The translations under genes were made by a program, and so were the position numbers. Below, piece by piece: positions 37,563 to 48,646 of a stretch of DNA of 64,000 bases. Position 1 is the stretch's first letter. Each line of letters opens with the position of its first letter. The notes under the pieces were generated by a model. The model did not search any database. It saw nothing but the letters and a program-made list of their open reading frames with translations, and had not been told where the DNA came from. The stretch is from Brenneria izadpanahii (GTDB lineage: Bacteria > Pseudomonadota > Gammaproteobacteria > Enterobacterales > Enterobacteriaceae): assembly GCF_017569925.1 (NCBI RefSeq), contig NZ_CP050854.1, positions 2,976,001 to 3,040,000 on the forward strand. Direction: 5' to 3'.

Positions 37563-38230
37563 CAGGCACGATCCTGTTCTAACGCTTGCGGAGTCAACCC
37601 TTGCTTTTGCAGCCATTGCCGCATGACGTCCCGAATGTCGGCGCTGACCTGGTCTATCGGCTGCGAGGCGTCGATCGTCACAATACGGCTATCCTGCGCC
37701 GCCAGAGCCTGGTAGCAGGCTCGGGTACGTTCAAAAAAAGCCAGTGACTCCTGTTCAATGCGATCCAACGCCCCGCGCTGACGGGCGCGTTGCAAGCCAA
37801 TGGCCGGCGGTAAGTCAAGATAGAGGGTCAGGTCGGGCCGAAAGTCGCCCAGTACGGCATCACGCAATGATTGCAGCAGCTGCCGATCTATTCCCCGGCC
37901 CCCTCCCTGGTATGCCTGAGATGAGAGATCGTGACGATCGCCGATCACCCAATTCCCCTGCGCCAACGCCGGCTTGATCACGTTCTCCACCAGTTGGATT
38001 CGGGCTGCATACAGCATCAGGATTTCCGCTTTATCCGTCACTTTCTCATCAGTGGCGCCCTGCTTGATCAATTCGCGCAGTTTTTCGGCCAGCGGCGTGC
38101 CGCCAGGCTCGCGGGTAAAAGTCACGTCACGGATGCCGTACTCATGCAACGCATCAACCACAACGCTTCTGGCGCTGGTTTTTCCAGCCCCTTCCAGACC
38201 TTCCAAAACGATAAATTTACTGTTGTTCAT
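37562..38230 (-). CDS. tmk: Thymidylate kinase
   Basis: Converts dTMP to dTDP. In its 222 residues the P-loop is GLEGAGKTS (about 10-18), the DRX motif is in [19 protein letters not shown] near 97, and the lid contains RARQRG. The start overlaps the mltG 3' end by 14 bp and the stop overlaps holB by one base, so the genes are translationally coupled. Confidence 0.96.
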   Translation of the reverse strand: MNNSKFIVLEGLEGAGKTSARSVVVDALHEYGIRDVTFTREPGGTPLAEKLRELIKQGATDEKVTDKAEILMLYAARIQLVENVIKPALAQGNWVIGDRHDLSSQAYQGGGRGIDRQLLQSLRDAVLGDFRPDLTLYLDLPPAIGLQRARQRGALDRIEQESLAFFERTRACYQALAAQDSRIVTIDASQPIDQVSADIRDVMRQWLQKQGLTPQALEQDRA

Positions 38231-39236
38231 CCCGATCCTTTAGCGCTGAGCGGTATTGCCTTACAGCACGGTTATGGTCTGCAAGGTTAGTAGTAAAACT
38301 ATGACCGCCTTTGCCATCCGCCACAAAATAAAGATATGACGTTTTAGCCGGGTGCGCGGCCGCATCCAGTGACGCTTTTCCCGGCATCGCGATAGGCGTG
38401 GGCGGTAATCCGGAAATAACGTAGGTATTGTAAGGCGTCGGCGTGTCCAGTGCCTTGCGGGTAATAACGCCCGTATACGCATCCCCCATGCCGTAAATGA
38501 CGGTGGGATCGGTTTGCAAACGCATACCGGCCCGCAGGCGATTAATGAAAACGGACGCGACCTGAGTACGTTCTTCGGCGATCGCCGTCTCTTTCTCAAC
38601 GATCGATGCCATAGTTAACAGCTCATCCGGCGTTTTATACGGCAATCCTTCCTCGCGTCCCCGCCATACTTCATCAACGGCTTTTTTCATTCGCTGATGA
38701 GCGCGTTGCAGCAAAGCAATGTCGGTCGTATCGGCCGTATACATATAGGTATCGGGATAAAACCAGCCTTCCGGATTAGGTTTATCCGTCATTCCAAGCT
38801 GCTCTGCGATCGCCTGCGCGCTTTTATCCGTCAGCGTATGCTTAATATAGGATGACTGGCGCAACGTTTCGAGCCATTCCTTCAGCCGGGAGCCTTCCAC
38901 AAACCGGATGGAAAACTGAGCCTCTTTACCGCTGGACAGCAAGGCCAGCATCTCCCGGACCGTCATTCCCGTGGTAAAGCGGTAGGTGCCGGCCTTAAAT
39001 TTCGCCAGCTCCGGCTCAACGCGCAGCAACCACGGAAAAAACGTCCCATCGCTAATGATTTTCTGCTCCAGCAATAAGGTTTCCAACCCGTCCCGTCCGG
39101 TACCCGCCGGGAGCGTAAAAATGGTTTCCTGTTTGATAGCGAGCGCCGATCCGGCGAAATTTTGTACTTTCTGCCATAGCAGCAATGCGGCTATCAGCAA
39201 CACGACGATCGGAATACCAATCTTTTTTATCTTCAT
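38217..39236 (-). CDS. mltG: Endolytic murein transglycosylase MltG
   Basis: Inner-membrane lytic transglycosylase that releases nascent glycan strands. The 339 residues have an N-terminal helix (about 8-24) and then the YceG domain; the catalytic Glu is in ASIVEKETA near 217, followed by [10 protein letters not shown] and GLPPTPI. Matches E. coli MltG (340). Between pabC and tmk in conserved order. Confidence 0.95.
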   Translation of the reverse strand: MKIKKIGIPIVVLLIAALLLWQKVQNFAGSALAIKQETIFTLPAGTGRDGLETLLLEQKIISDGTFFPWLLRVEPELAKFKAGTYRFTTGMTVREMLALLSSGKEAQFSIRFVEGSRLKEWLETLRQSSYIKHTLTDKSAQAIAEQLGMTDKPNPEGWFYPDTYMYTADTTDIALLQRAHQRMKKAVDEVWRGREEGLPYKTPDELLTMASIVEKETAIAEERTQVASVFINRLRAGMRLQTDPTVIYGMGDAYTGVITRKALDTPTPYNTYVISGLPPTPIAMPGKASLDAAAHPAKTSYLYFVADGKGGHSFTTNLADHNRAVRQYRSALKDRDEQQ

Positions 39237-39250
39237 AAATCAACCAACAA

Positions 39251-40048
39251 CTAACAGTTAGGGCTCAGAAAGCGGTACAGTTTTCTGGAGCGATAACACC
39301 AGGATTGCGCCTGGTTTACGGGAACAATCGGCATCAATGCATTACAAATGAGCGCCTCATCCGCATCAGCCAGAGTCTCTGGCGGCTCGCTGACGATATG
39401 CAATTCAAAATCGGAATCCGCAAGCAGTGAAATGATATGCCGTCGGGCAACGCCATCAACGCCGGCATAGGATAGATCCGGCGTATAAACCCGTTTTCCC
39501 TTACGCCAGAACAAATTAGCCGCACAGCATTCCACTAGCGCACCGGAAGTGTCAAGCACCAATACCTCATCGGCGGAACGCTGTTCAAGATCGATGCGAA
39601 TCAGCACCTGCTCCAGGCGGTTCAAGTGCTTTATACCGGCCAACAGCGCACTTCTGGCTAACGCCACCGGACTGAGGCTCAGACGAATCCCCTGCTCGCG
39701 CCAGCGGATATAGTGCGCGGGATAGTCGGCTTGCATAACGATGCGCGTCGGGCTACCGCATCCTTGAATACCATATCCCCGCCCCCCTTGTCCCCGGGTG
39801 AGGATGACCTTGACGATGCCGTCACGGCGGCCCTGCGCCGCCTGCCCCATTTCCTGCGACAACCGCGGCCAGTCAACGGCGGGCAGCATCAAACGCCGGG
39901 CGGCTTCCTGCAATCGAGCCAGATGTTTGTCAAGCCATACGATTTGCCCGTCGCGCACTCTGGCCGTGGTAAAGCAACCATCGCCAAACTGGGTGCCTCG
40001 ATCCGACACCGCCAGCTGTTCTTGCAACCGACCATTTATCCACAGCAT
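39251..40048 (-). CDS. pabC: Aminodeoxychorismate lyase
   Basis: Makes p-aminobenzoate from aminodeoxychorismate, for folate. A PLP fold-type IV enzyme with 265 residues. The N-terminus has DRGTQFGDGCFTT, and the Schiff-base Lys is in LLAGIKHLNRLEQVL near 140. E. coli PabC has 269. Lies 14 bp upstream of mltG. Confidence 0.94.
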   Translation of the reverse strand: MLWINGRLQEQLAVSDRGTQFGDGCFTTARVRDGQIVWLDKHLARLQEAARRLMLPAVDWPRLSQEMGQAAQGRRDGIVKVILTRGQGGRGYGIQGCGSPTRIVMQADYPAHYIRWREQGIRLSLSPVALARSALLAGIKHLNRLEQVLIRIDLEQRSADEVLVLDTSGALVECCAANLFWRKGKRVYTPDLSYAGVDGVARRHIISLLADSDFELHIVSEPPETLADADEALICNALMPIVPVNQAQSWCYRSRKLYRFLSPNC

Positions 40049-40136
40049 TTATTTCTTCCATTCAGCCAAGTGTCGACAGCTTGCCAGCATTTAGGCGCGT
40101 CATACAAGCCAAGCAGTCTTATTTTACACAGGCAAA

Positions 40137-40161
40137 AAAAAACCCGGAAACCGGGTTTTTT
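40137..40161 (-). terminator. Terminator between fabF and pabC
   Basis: AAAAAACCCGG and CCGGGTTTTTT enclose a 3-base loop; both strands show a U run. It lies 16 bp after the fabF stop and splits the fab operon from the pabC-mltG-tmk-holB-ycfH part, at least partially. Confidence 0.88.
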
Positions 40162-40177
40162 CATCGGGGTTTGACGG

Positions 40178-41488
<1,311 letters not shown>

Positions 41489-41502
41489 CTAGATATGTTC
41501 GC

Positions 41503-41739
41503 TTACTGCTGGTTCGCCTGAATGAAATCAATGGCTGCCTGAACAGTCGTGATTTTTTCGGCTTCTTCGTCTGGAATCTCTGTATCAAATTCTTCTTCCA
41601 GCGCCATTACCAGCTCAACGGTGTCAAGAGAATCAGCGCCGAGGTCGTCAACGAAAGAAGCATTGTTTACGACTTCTTCCTGCTTAACACCAAGCTGTTC
41701 AACGATGATTTTCTTAACGCGTTCTTCGATAGTGCTCAT
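41503..41739 (-). CDS. acpP: Acyl carrier protein
   Basis: A 78-residue acidic helical protein with the phosphopantetheine Ser37 in [12 protein letters not shown]. Carries acyl chains for the fab enzymes and for LpxL and PlsX nearby. Sits between fabG and fabF with its own 154-bp upstream gap, which probably contains a strong promoter. Confidence 0.98.
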   Translation of the reverse strand: MSTIEERVKKIIVEQLGVKQEEVVNNASFVDDLGADSLDTVELVMALEEEFDTEIPDEEAEKITTVQAAIDFIQANQQ

Positions 41740-41893
41740 ACTCTTAAATTTCCTATCAAAACTCGCTTTCGCGATGGTTTTCGTAGTGTATAAAATGTTG
41801 AAAAAGATGCAACAAAATCCCGGCTGGTCGAACCACGATTTTGTGCTATTTTGCGGTTATCGCCGCAAATAACGCAAATAGTTTTCGTACTTT

Positions 41894-42628
41894 TTAAACC
41901 ATATACATGCCGCCATTGACATGCAATGTTTCGCCGGTAATGTAGCCCGCCTCATCAGAGGCTAAAAATGCAACAGCACTGGCGATTTCTTTAGCATCAC
42001 CAAGCCGGTTAGCGGGAACCTGGCTCAAAATGCCTGCTCGTTGTTCTTCTGTCAATGCCTGAGTCATATCTGTTTCAATAAAACCTGGCGCAACAACGTT
42101 AACCGTAATGCCCCGGGAGGCCACTTCGCGAGCAAGCGATTTGCTGAAGCCAATCAGTCCGGCCTTGGCCGCCGCATAGTTTGCCTGTCCGGCATTGCCC
42201 ATCGTTCCGACCACGGAGCCAATAGTGACGATACGGCCAAAACGCTTTTTCATCATAGCGCGCATTACCGCTTTGGAGAGACGGAATACCGATGTCAAAT
42301 TGGTATCCAGAATATCCTGCCATTCATCTTCTTTCATGCGCATCAGCAGGTTATCACGGGTGATGCCGGCATTATTGATCAAAATATCAATTTCGCCGAA
42401 CTCTGTGCGAATATCTGCTAATGTTTTTTCCACGGACGCCTCATCAGCGACGTTCAGCACATAGCCTTTACCGTGTTCGCCCAGCCAGGCGCCGATCGCT
42501 TCCGCGCCCTTCTCGCTGGTGGCGGTGCCAATGACTGTCGCGCCGCGAGCAGCTAACGTCTCGGCAATAGCCCGGCCGATTCCGCGGCTTGCGCCAGTAA
42601 CCAGAGCAATTTTTCCTTCAAAACTCAT
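41894..42628 (-). CDS. fabG: 3-oxoacyl-ACP reductase
   Basis: NADPH-dependent short-chain dehydrogenase of fatty-acid elongation; 244 residues. Cofactor motif TGASRGIG (about 12-19), NNAG near 86, catalytic Ser 138 region GSVVGTMG and YAAAK (Tyr about 151, Lys 155). Only 14 bp from fabD. Confidence 0.98.
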   Translation of the reverse strand: MSFEGKIALVTGASRGIGRAIAETLAARGATVIGTATSEKGAEAIGAWLGEHGKGYVLNVADEASVEKTLADIRTEFGEIDILINNAGITRDNLLMRMKEDEWQDILDTNLTSVFRLSKAVMRAMMKKRFGRIVTIGSVVGTMGNAGQANYAAAKAGLIGFSKSLAREVASRGITVNVVAPGFIETDMTQALTEEQRAGILSQVPANRLGDAKEIASAVAFLASDEAGYITGETLHVNGGMYMV

Positions 42629-42642
42629 CGTCTTCTCCGTTT

Positions 42643-43572
42643 TTATTTTTCAAGCGCCGCTGACAGAGAAGCAGGATCGTTCACCGCGGCAGCTGTCAGG
42701 GTAGCAACGATTCGCTTGGTTAAGCCGGTAAGCACTTTACCCGGCCCAACTTCCAGCAATGATTCAACCCCTTGAGAGGCAATAAACTCGACGCACTCCG
42801 TCCAGCGCACCGGACTATAAAGCTGACGCACCAGCGCACTGCGAATCGCTTCCGGCGATGTTTCAATCCGCGCGTCGACATTATTTACCACTGGGATCTT
42901 CGGTTCGTTGAAATCAACTGACTCAAGCGCGACAGCCAGTTTTTCGGCGGCGGGCTCCATCAACGCGCAGTGTGACGGAACGCTGACCGGCAATGGCAGC
43001 GCACGTTTGGCGCCGGCCGCTTTACAGGCCGCGCCGGCTCGTTCCACCGCTTCTTTGTTCCCGGCGATTACGACCTGCCCAGGGGAGTTAAAGTTTACCG
43101 GCGAGACAACCTGCCCTTGCGCGGATTCTTCGCACGCATTGGCGATGGCGTCATTATCCAGGCCGATAATCGCATACATCGCGCCAGTGCCTGCCGGTAC
43201 GGCTTCCTGCATCAGCTTGCCACGCAGTTCAACCAACCGCACAGCTTGCTGGAAATCAAGAACGCCGGCGCAAACCAGCGCGGAATACTCGCCCAGGCTA
43301 TGCCCGGACATCAGCGCCGGCGTTTTTCCGCCTTGCTGTAGCCAGACGCGCCAGATAGCGACGGAAGCCGTTAACAACGCCGGCTGAGTCTGCCAGGTTT
43401 TATTCAACTCTTCCGCCGGCCCTTGCTGCGCAAGCTGCCATAAGTCATACCCTAAAACAGCAGAGGCCTGAGCAAATGTTTCAGTAACAATCGGATATTC
43501 CGCCGCCAGTTCAGCCAGCATGCCAACGGATTGCGATCCCTGACCTGGGAATACCATTGCAAATTGCGTCAT
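42643..43572 (-). CDS. fabD: Malonyl-CoA:ACP transacylase
   Basis: Loads malonyl groups onto ACP. In its 309 residues the nucleophile is in GHSLGEYSAL (Ser about 92), the active His is in VPSHCALM near 201, and FPGQGSQ opens the protein. Lies between fabH and fabG in the conserved operon. Confidence 0.98.
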   Translation of the reverse strand: MTQFAMVFPGQGSQSVGMLAELAAEYPIVTETFAQASAVLGYDLWQLAQQGPAEELNKTWQTQPALLTASVAIWRVWLQQGGKTPALMSGHSLGEYSALVCAGVLDFQQAVRLVELRGKLMQEAVPAGTGAMYAIIGLDNDAIANACEESAQGQVVSPVNFNSPGQVVIAGNKEAVERAGAACKAAGAKRALPLPVSVPSHCALMEPAAEKLAVALESVDFNEPKIPVVNNVDARIETSPEAIRSALVRQLYSPVRWTECVEFIASQGVESLLEVGPGKVLTGLTKRIVATLTAAAVNDPASLSAALEK

Positions 43573-43590
43573 AGTGAAAATCCTGTTTAA

Positions 43591-44544
43591 TCAAAAACGA
43601 ACCAGCGCAGAACCCCAGGTGAAGCCGCCGCCGAAAGCTTCAAGCAGTACCAGTTGTCCTGGTTTTATCCGCCCGTCGCGCACGGCTTCATCCAGAGCCG
43701 AGGGAACGGAGGCCGCCGATGTGTTGCCGTGACGATCCAACGTCACAACAACCTTATCCATTCCCATGCCCAGTTTTTTGGCCGTCGCACTGATGATGCG
43801 TAAATTGGCCTGATGAGGCACCAACCAATCTAATTCGCTTTTATCCAGTTGGGACGCCCGCAGCGTTTCCTCAACAATGTGCGCCAGTTCGGTTACTGCG
43901 ACCTTGAATACTTCATTGCCGGACATCGTCAAATAAGCCGGTTTTCCCAGATTATTGCGATCCTGGTGCGGCAGCGTCAGCAGCTCGCCATAACGTCCGT
44001 CAGCATGCAAATGCGTGGACAGGATCCCCGGCTGCTCTGAAGCGCTCAATAAAACGGCGCCGGCGCCATCACCGAACAAAATCAGCGTACCTCTGTCTTG
44101 CGGATCCAACGTGCGGGATAACGTATCAGAACCGACGACCAAAGCATAATCCACCGCGCCATTTTTAATGTACTGATCGGCAACGCTGAGCGCATAGGTA
44201 AATCCCGCACAGGCAGCAGCCAGATCAAATGCGATGGTATCTTTGATTTCAAGCAGTTGCTGAATCTGGCAGGCCGCACTGGGAAAAGCATGGCTTGAAG
44301 ATGTCGTCGCTACAATCAACAAACCGACTTGCGATTTATCGATGCCGGCCATTTCCAGCGCCTTTTGCGCCGCATGATAGCCCATCGTGGCAACACTTTC
44401 ATCTGGCGCGGCGATACGGCGCTCACGAATTCCGGTACGCGTGACGATCCATTCGTCAGACGTATCCACCATCTTCTCTAAATCAGCGTTCGTCCTGATT
44501 TGTTCAGGCAGATAACTGCCCGTTCCGATTATTTTTGTATACAT
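43591..44544 (-). CDS. fabH: 3-oxoacyl-ACP synthase III
   Basis: Starts fatty-acid synthesis by condensing acetyl-CoA with malonyl-ACP. The 317 residues have catalytic Cys112 in [11 protein letters not shown], His in VPHQANLRI and Asn in RHGNTSAAS. It begins 6 bp after plsX. Confidence 0.98.
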   Translation of the reverse strand: MYTKIIGTGSYLPEQIRTNADLEKMVDTSDEWIVTRTGIRERRIAAPDESVATMGYHAAQKALEMAGIDKSQVGLLIVATTSSSHAFPSAACQIQQLLEIKDTIAFDLAAACAGFTYALSVADQYIKNGAVDYALVVGSDTLSRTLDPQDRGTLILFGDGAGAVLLSASEQPGILSTHLHADGRYGELLTLPHQDRNNLGKPAYLTMSGNEVFKVAVTELAHIVEETLRASQLDKSELDWLVPHQANLRIISATAKKLGMGMDKVVVTLDRHGNTSAASVPSALDEAVRDGRIKPGQLVLLEAFGGGFTWGSALVRF

Positions 44545-44550
44545 GTACGC

Positions 44551-45597
44551 TTAATCACTCTTGGGTAATACAGCTTCTAGACGGGCAGCAATCCGTTCGG
44601 GAAGTTGCCTTTGTACCGCCTGCATTGCCTGTTCGATAGCAACCGCAAACGCTCGCTGGTTCGCAGCGCCGTGACTTTTGATTACGGTTCCCCGCAGTCC
44701 CAACAGACACGCGCCATTATATTGGTCAGGATTCAAATGGCCGAAACGTTTGGCCAAACGTTTTTGTAACAAACGTCCCAGTAATCGTAACCACCATGAC
44801 TGTTTTTGCCTGCGGTCCGTACCGGAAGATGGAGACTTTAGCAACGAAAGGAACATCCTTACCACGCCTTCCATTGTCTTTAAGGTGACATTACCCACAA
44901 ACCCGTCACAGACCATGACATCCGTCTTCCCGGTCAGCAATTCGTTACCTTCAAGATAACCGATATAGTTGATCGAAGGCGTATTTCTTAATTTGGCCGC
45001 GGCATCGCGGATGTTATCCAAGCCTTTGCTCTCTTCCTCACCGATATTCAGCAACGCCACCCGCGGATTTTTCAGCCCAAGAACCTCTTCAGCCATCACC
45101 GAGCCCATCACCGCGAATTGAACCAGCATGGTGCTGCCGCAATCGACGTTGGCCCCTAGATCCAGCACCACAGTTTTCCCGTGCTGCTGATGAGGCAAAA
45201 CGGAAACCAATGCCGGGCGCTCAATGCCATCAAGCGGTTTAATCAGGAGCTTAGCCAGCCCCATCAGCGCGCCGGTGTTGCCCGCGCTGACGCAAGCCTG
45301 AGCCCTTCCGTCTTTGATCAGCTCAAGCGCGATGCGCATCGAGGTGCCGCGACTCGCGCGGATGGCCTGCGAAGGTCGGGCATCACTGGCAATAACCGAT
45401 TCAGCCGGAATAATTTCCAACCGGGACGATAAATCAGAATCGACTTTGGCTAGTAATGGAGTAATCGCAGCAGGATCGCCAACTAATATCAGGTTGAGGC
45501 TTGAATTAGAAGCCAGTGCCTGCAATGCAGCAGGCACTGTTACGCAGGGACCGAAGTCCCCGCCCATCGCATCTAACGCCAGAGTTAGGCGTGTCAA
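44551..45597 (-). CDS. plsX: Phosphate acyltransferase PlsX
   Basis: Makes acyl-phosphate from acyl-ACP for phospholipid synthesis. The 348 residues begin with the family motif [12 protein letters not shown] and contain [12 protein letters not shown] and [13 protein letters not shown]. 29 bp separate it from rpmF. Confidence 0.97.
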   Translation of the reverse strand: MTRLTLALDAMGGDFGPCVTVPAALQALASNSSLNLILVGDPAAITPLLAKVDSDLSSRLEIIPAESVIASDARPSQAIRASRGTSMRIALELIKDGRAQACVSAGNTGALMGLAKLLIKPLDGIERPALVSVLPHQQHGKTVVLDLGANVDCGSTMLVQFAVMGSVMAEEVLGLKNPRVALLNIGEEESKGLDNIRDAAAKLRNTPSINYIGYLEGNELLTGKTDVMVCDGFVGNVTLKTMEGVVRMFLSLLKSPSSGTDRRQKQSWWLRLLGRLLQKRLAKRFGHLNPDQYNGACLLGLRGTVIKSHGAANQRAFAVAIEQAMQAVQRQLPERIAARLEAVLPKSD

Positions 45598-45626
45598 AGT
45601 ATTGCCTTGCTGATAATTCGCAAGAA

Positions 45627-45797
45627 TTACTTGGCAATAACCTTGCGACCGCGGTAGTAACCGTCCGCAGTGATGTGGTGACGCAGGTGAGTTTCGCCAG
45701 AAACTTTATCTACGGATACGGAAGACGTGGTCAGCGCATCGTGAGAACGACGCATACCACGTTTGGAACGAGTGGGTTTATTCTGTTGTACGGCCAT
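45627..45797 (-). CDS. rpmF: 50S ribosomal protein L32
   Basis: A 56-residue basic protein, [20 protein letters not shown] at the N-terminus and ending [10 protein letters not shown], the bL32 sequence of enterobacteria. Like E. coli L32 it has no zinc cysteines. Lies between yceD (16 bp) and plsX, linking ribosome and lipid gene expression. Confidence 0.98.
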   Translation of the reverse strand: MAVQQNKPTRSKRGMRRSHDALTTSSVSVDKVSGETHLRHHITADGYYRGRKVIAK

Positions 45798-45813
45798 GGA
45801 CCTTACTCCTTAA

Positions 45814-46335
45814 TTACTTACGCTTTAAACTGGCTAATACGGCAAACGGGTTCGGTTTTTCTGCCTCTTCAGGCAATTTGCCGAACACCATGTCCGCTTC
45901 GGACACTTCACAGTGTTCAGAATCATGTACCGGGGCGATAGGCAAAGTCAGGATGATTTCATCTTCAACCATTGCCAGCAGATCGACTTCGCCAAACTCA
46001 TCAACCTCGATCGGCTCGTACGCTTCCGGTAAAGCTTCGGCCTGTTCATCATTGATGACCGGGCTAAAACAAAACGCCGCATGAACCTGATGTTCAAATG
46101 GCTTTCCACAGCGCTGGCACATTAATGTGACCGTAACATCCGCGCTGCCATTAATCACCGCCAGGCGCTGATTATCGATATTGAAAGACAAAGAAGCCTG
46201 AACATCACTGTCCACACTCACCACTGATTCGGCAACACGCACTACCTGCTCTGGCGTATAAACACCAATGTAATCTAAACGCTTTTGAGCAGTGCGGACC
46301 GCATCAAGGGTTAGGGGTAATTTTACCTTTTGCAT
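45814..46335 (-). CDS. yceD: YceD, DUF177 large-subunit rRNA accumulation protein
   Basis: The 173 residues equal E. coli YceD. Conserved [10 protein letters not shown] near residue 70 and the tail [12 protein letters not shown]. The family is linked to 23S rRNA accumulation in plants and E. coli, without a defined biochemical role. First gene of the yceD-rpmF-plsX-fab operon and divergent from yceF. Confidence 0.93.
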   Translation of the reverse strand: MQKVKLPLTLDAVRTAQKRLDYIGVYTPEQVVRVAESVVSVDSDVQASLSFNIDNQRLAVINGSADVTVTLMCQRCGKPFEHQVHAAFCFSPVINDEQAEALPEAYEPIEVDEFGEVDLLAMVEDEIILTLPIAPVHDSEHCEVSEADMVFGKLPEEAEKPNPFAVLASLKRK

Positions 46336-46475
46336 AGGGCGCGCATATTAACGTCGTAACGACATAGAGTCAAAGAAAAAGGCAGTGAAGCACGACCTTT
46401 CACCAATATTCGCTTCCAGAGCGGCACACAGTTTAAAATGCCTTTTATCATTACGCTACGGTTTATAAAAAAATT

Positions 46476-47063
46476 ATGTATCAGATCGTTCTCGCTTCAA
46501 CATCCCCCTACCGCAAATCTCTGCTGGAAAAACTCGACCTGCCTTTTATTTGCGCCTCCCCAGATATAGATGAAACGCCCGCCCCCGGCGAAGATGCGCC
46601 GTCGTTAGTGGCGAGGCTGGCTGAAAGCAAGGCGCGCGCATTGGCGGTGCAGTACCCCAATCATCTTATTATAGGCGCCGATCAGGTTTGCGTATTGAAC
46701 AACGCCATTACCGGGAAGCCGCATAACAAAGCGAACGCCGTGCGGCAATTGCGGCAGGCAAGCGGACAGTGCGTCACTTTTTTTACCGGATTAGCGCTGT
46801 TTAATAGCGCCTCTCAGCGGCTACAGCGCCTCGTTGAGCCGTTTGACGTCCATTTCCGCTCCCTGACGCAGGAGGAGATTGAGGGTTATCTGGAAAAGGA
46901 ACAGCCCTGGAACTGCGCCGGCAGTTTTAAATGTGAAGGGTTGGGAATTACACTATTCGATAAACTGTCCGGGCGCGATCCCAATACGCTTATCGGCCTG
47001 CCTTTAATTGCTTTGGCGGATATGCTGCGCGCGGAACAGGTTAATCCGCTGATAACGCAATGA
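46476..47063 (+). CDS. yceF: Maf-like 7-methyl-GTP pyrophosphatase
   Basis: House-cleaning nucleotide pyrophosphatase of the Maf fold, YceF subtype, active on m7GTP in E. coli. The 195 residues start with the motif LASTSPYRK and contain IGADQVC and [12 protein letters not shown]. The ATG at 46476 gives the family length. Convergent with rluC. Confidence 0.93.
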   Translation: MYQIVLASTSPYRKSLLEKLDLPFICASPDIDETPAPGEDAPSLVARLAESKARALAVQYPNHLIIGADQVCVLNNAITGKPHNKANAVRQLRQASGQCVTFFTGLALFNSASQRLQRLVEPFDVHFRSLTQEEIEGYLEKEQPWNCAGSFKCEGLGITLFDKLSGRDPNTLIGLPLIALADMLRAEQVNPLITQ

Positions 47064-47107
47064 TTGGATGGGATACCGCTGACCCGGCATCCCGATGAAA
47101 CGCCTGG

Positions 47108-48064
47108 CTATCCTTTCGCTTTACGAAGCATTTTCAGACAGTGGCGAAGTTGCTCATCCAACGGCGCTTCAATCCGCAGCGTTTCACCCGTATTGGGATG
47201 CTCAAAACGCAACGCCTGCGCATGCAGAAACAGACGTTTCAGCCCGGTTTCGGCCAGTTGGCTATCAAAATCGCGGTCGCCATAGCGGTCGTCAAAGGCG
47301 ATCGGATGACCGGCGTGCAACGTATGTACGCGGATCTGATGGGTTCTGCCCGTTACCGGACTGGCGCGAACCAGCGTCGCCGCTTCAAAGCGCTCTTCCA
47401 CCTTAAAACGCGTTTCCGAAGGCTTGCCTTCGCTGCTCACCCGGACAATACGCTCGCCGCTTTGCAGAATATTCTTCAACAACGGAGCCTGTACGCTTTT
47501 GCAATGCGACGGCCAGTTGCCCCGCACCAGCGCCAGATAATCTTTCTGCATCCCCTTGAGACGTAACTGCTCATGCAAGGCACGCAGCGCAGAGCGTTTC
47601 TTGGCCACCAGCAAAACGCCCGACGTATCACGATCGAGGCGATGAACCAGCTCCAGGAAACGGGCCTCCGGGCGCAGCGCGCGCAGGCCCTCGATAACGC
47701 CGAAGCTCAGCCCGCTGCCGCCGTGAACCGCCGTACCGGAAGGTTTATTCAGCACCAGGATATGATCGTCTTCATAAATAATGCATTCAGCCAGCGCCGC
47801 GACTTTGCCAAGACTGGCGGAAACAGGCGGAGCATCGCGCTCGGCCTGCCGCACCGGCGGGATACGGATCTCATCCCCGTCGAGTAACTTATATTCCGGC
47901 TTTACCCGCTTTTTATTTACCCTTACCTCACCTTTGCGCAAGATGCGGTAAACCATGCTCTTAGGCACGCCTTTTAACCGGGCATGCAAAAAATTATCGA
48001 TACGTTGTCCGGCCTCATCGGCGGATATTGTCACAAACTGTACTGCTGGATTCTCTGTTTTCAT
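47108..48064 (-). CDS. rluC: 23S rRNA pseudouridine synthase C
   Basis: Modifies 23S rRNA positions 955, 2504 and 2580 in E. coli. The 318 residues have an N-terminal S4 domain (about 20-80) and the RluA catalytic motif HRLDRDTSGVLLVAKK with Asp near 144. Divergent from rne, as in E. coli. Confidence 0.96.
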   Translation of the reverse strand: MKTENPAVQFVTISADEAGQRIDNFLHARLKGVPKSMVYRILRKGEVRVNKKRVKPEYKLLDGDEIRIPPVRQAERDAPPVSASLGKVAALAECIIYEDDHILVLNKPSGTAVHGGSGLSFGVIEGLRALRPEARFLELVHRLDRDTSGVLLVAKKRSALRALHEQLRLKGMQKDYLALVRGNWPSHCKSVQAPLLKNILQSGERIVRVSSEGKPSETRFKVEERFEAATLVRASPVTGRTHQIRVHTLHAGHPIAFDDRYGDRDFDSQLAETGLKRLFLHAQALRFEHPNTGETLRIEAPLDEQLRHCLKMLRKAKG

Positions 48065-48646
48065 GATGCGCGATTCTAAATAGAGAGGTTGGATAGCGCC
48101 ACTTCTTTTTCTGTGCTTAACTGGGAGTCTGACTTATGAAGATATTGTTACACCAGCAGGTTCGGCTGAATTTGCTCTCAACCGCCGACAGTTTGGCGGA
48201 TAACGGCGCAACTATCTTTATACTGGCAGGCAAAGTAACCTTGCTATAACAGTGCCAGCAATGGAATAATGCTTTTCGTGTTTTCCGCGCTGATTTCCAT
48301 TAAAGCAAGGGAAATTGTGGAATTATTAAGTTTGCCTGATGACACACAAACGCAGCAATGGCGTAAGACGTAATGTGATATCAAGCAGTTAGCGGGCTGC
48401 GGATTGCAGCTTGGCCGGCAAATGGAATCAGATCTGGCGACATTATTCAGAAGCTGTTCCCTCAGTAAACGCGCTGTTTTCCATCAGGAAACACAGGCTA
48501 CCGAAACATGCGTCTCTATGCAGGCGACAACCGGGAGGTTGACGTCCTTGCGATAAGCCACGAGGCCATCGGTTCACTCCGGTCATGCGGTTCTTTTGTC
48601 CGCAGCTCTATCAATAATGTAAGTAAAAATAACGAGTAAGTTAAAG
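48065..48646 (+). promoter_or_regulatory. rluC-rne divergent region and rne leader
   Basis: These 582 bases contain no gene. TATAAC at 48245-48250 is the best -10 candidate for rne; its -35 is poor, and with it the leader would be about 390 nt, close to the long leader of E. coli rne. A stem-loop GCTGC-GGATT-GCAGC at 48396-48410 lies where the autoregulatory hairpin of the E. coli leader would be expected. Autoregulation through the leader is inferred. Confidence 0.5.
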
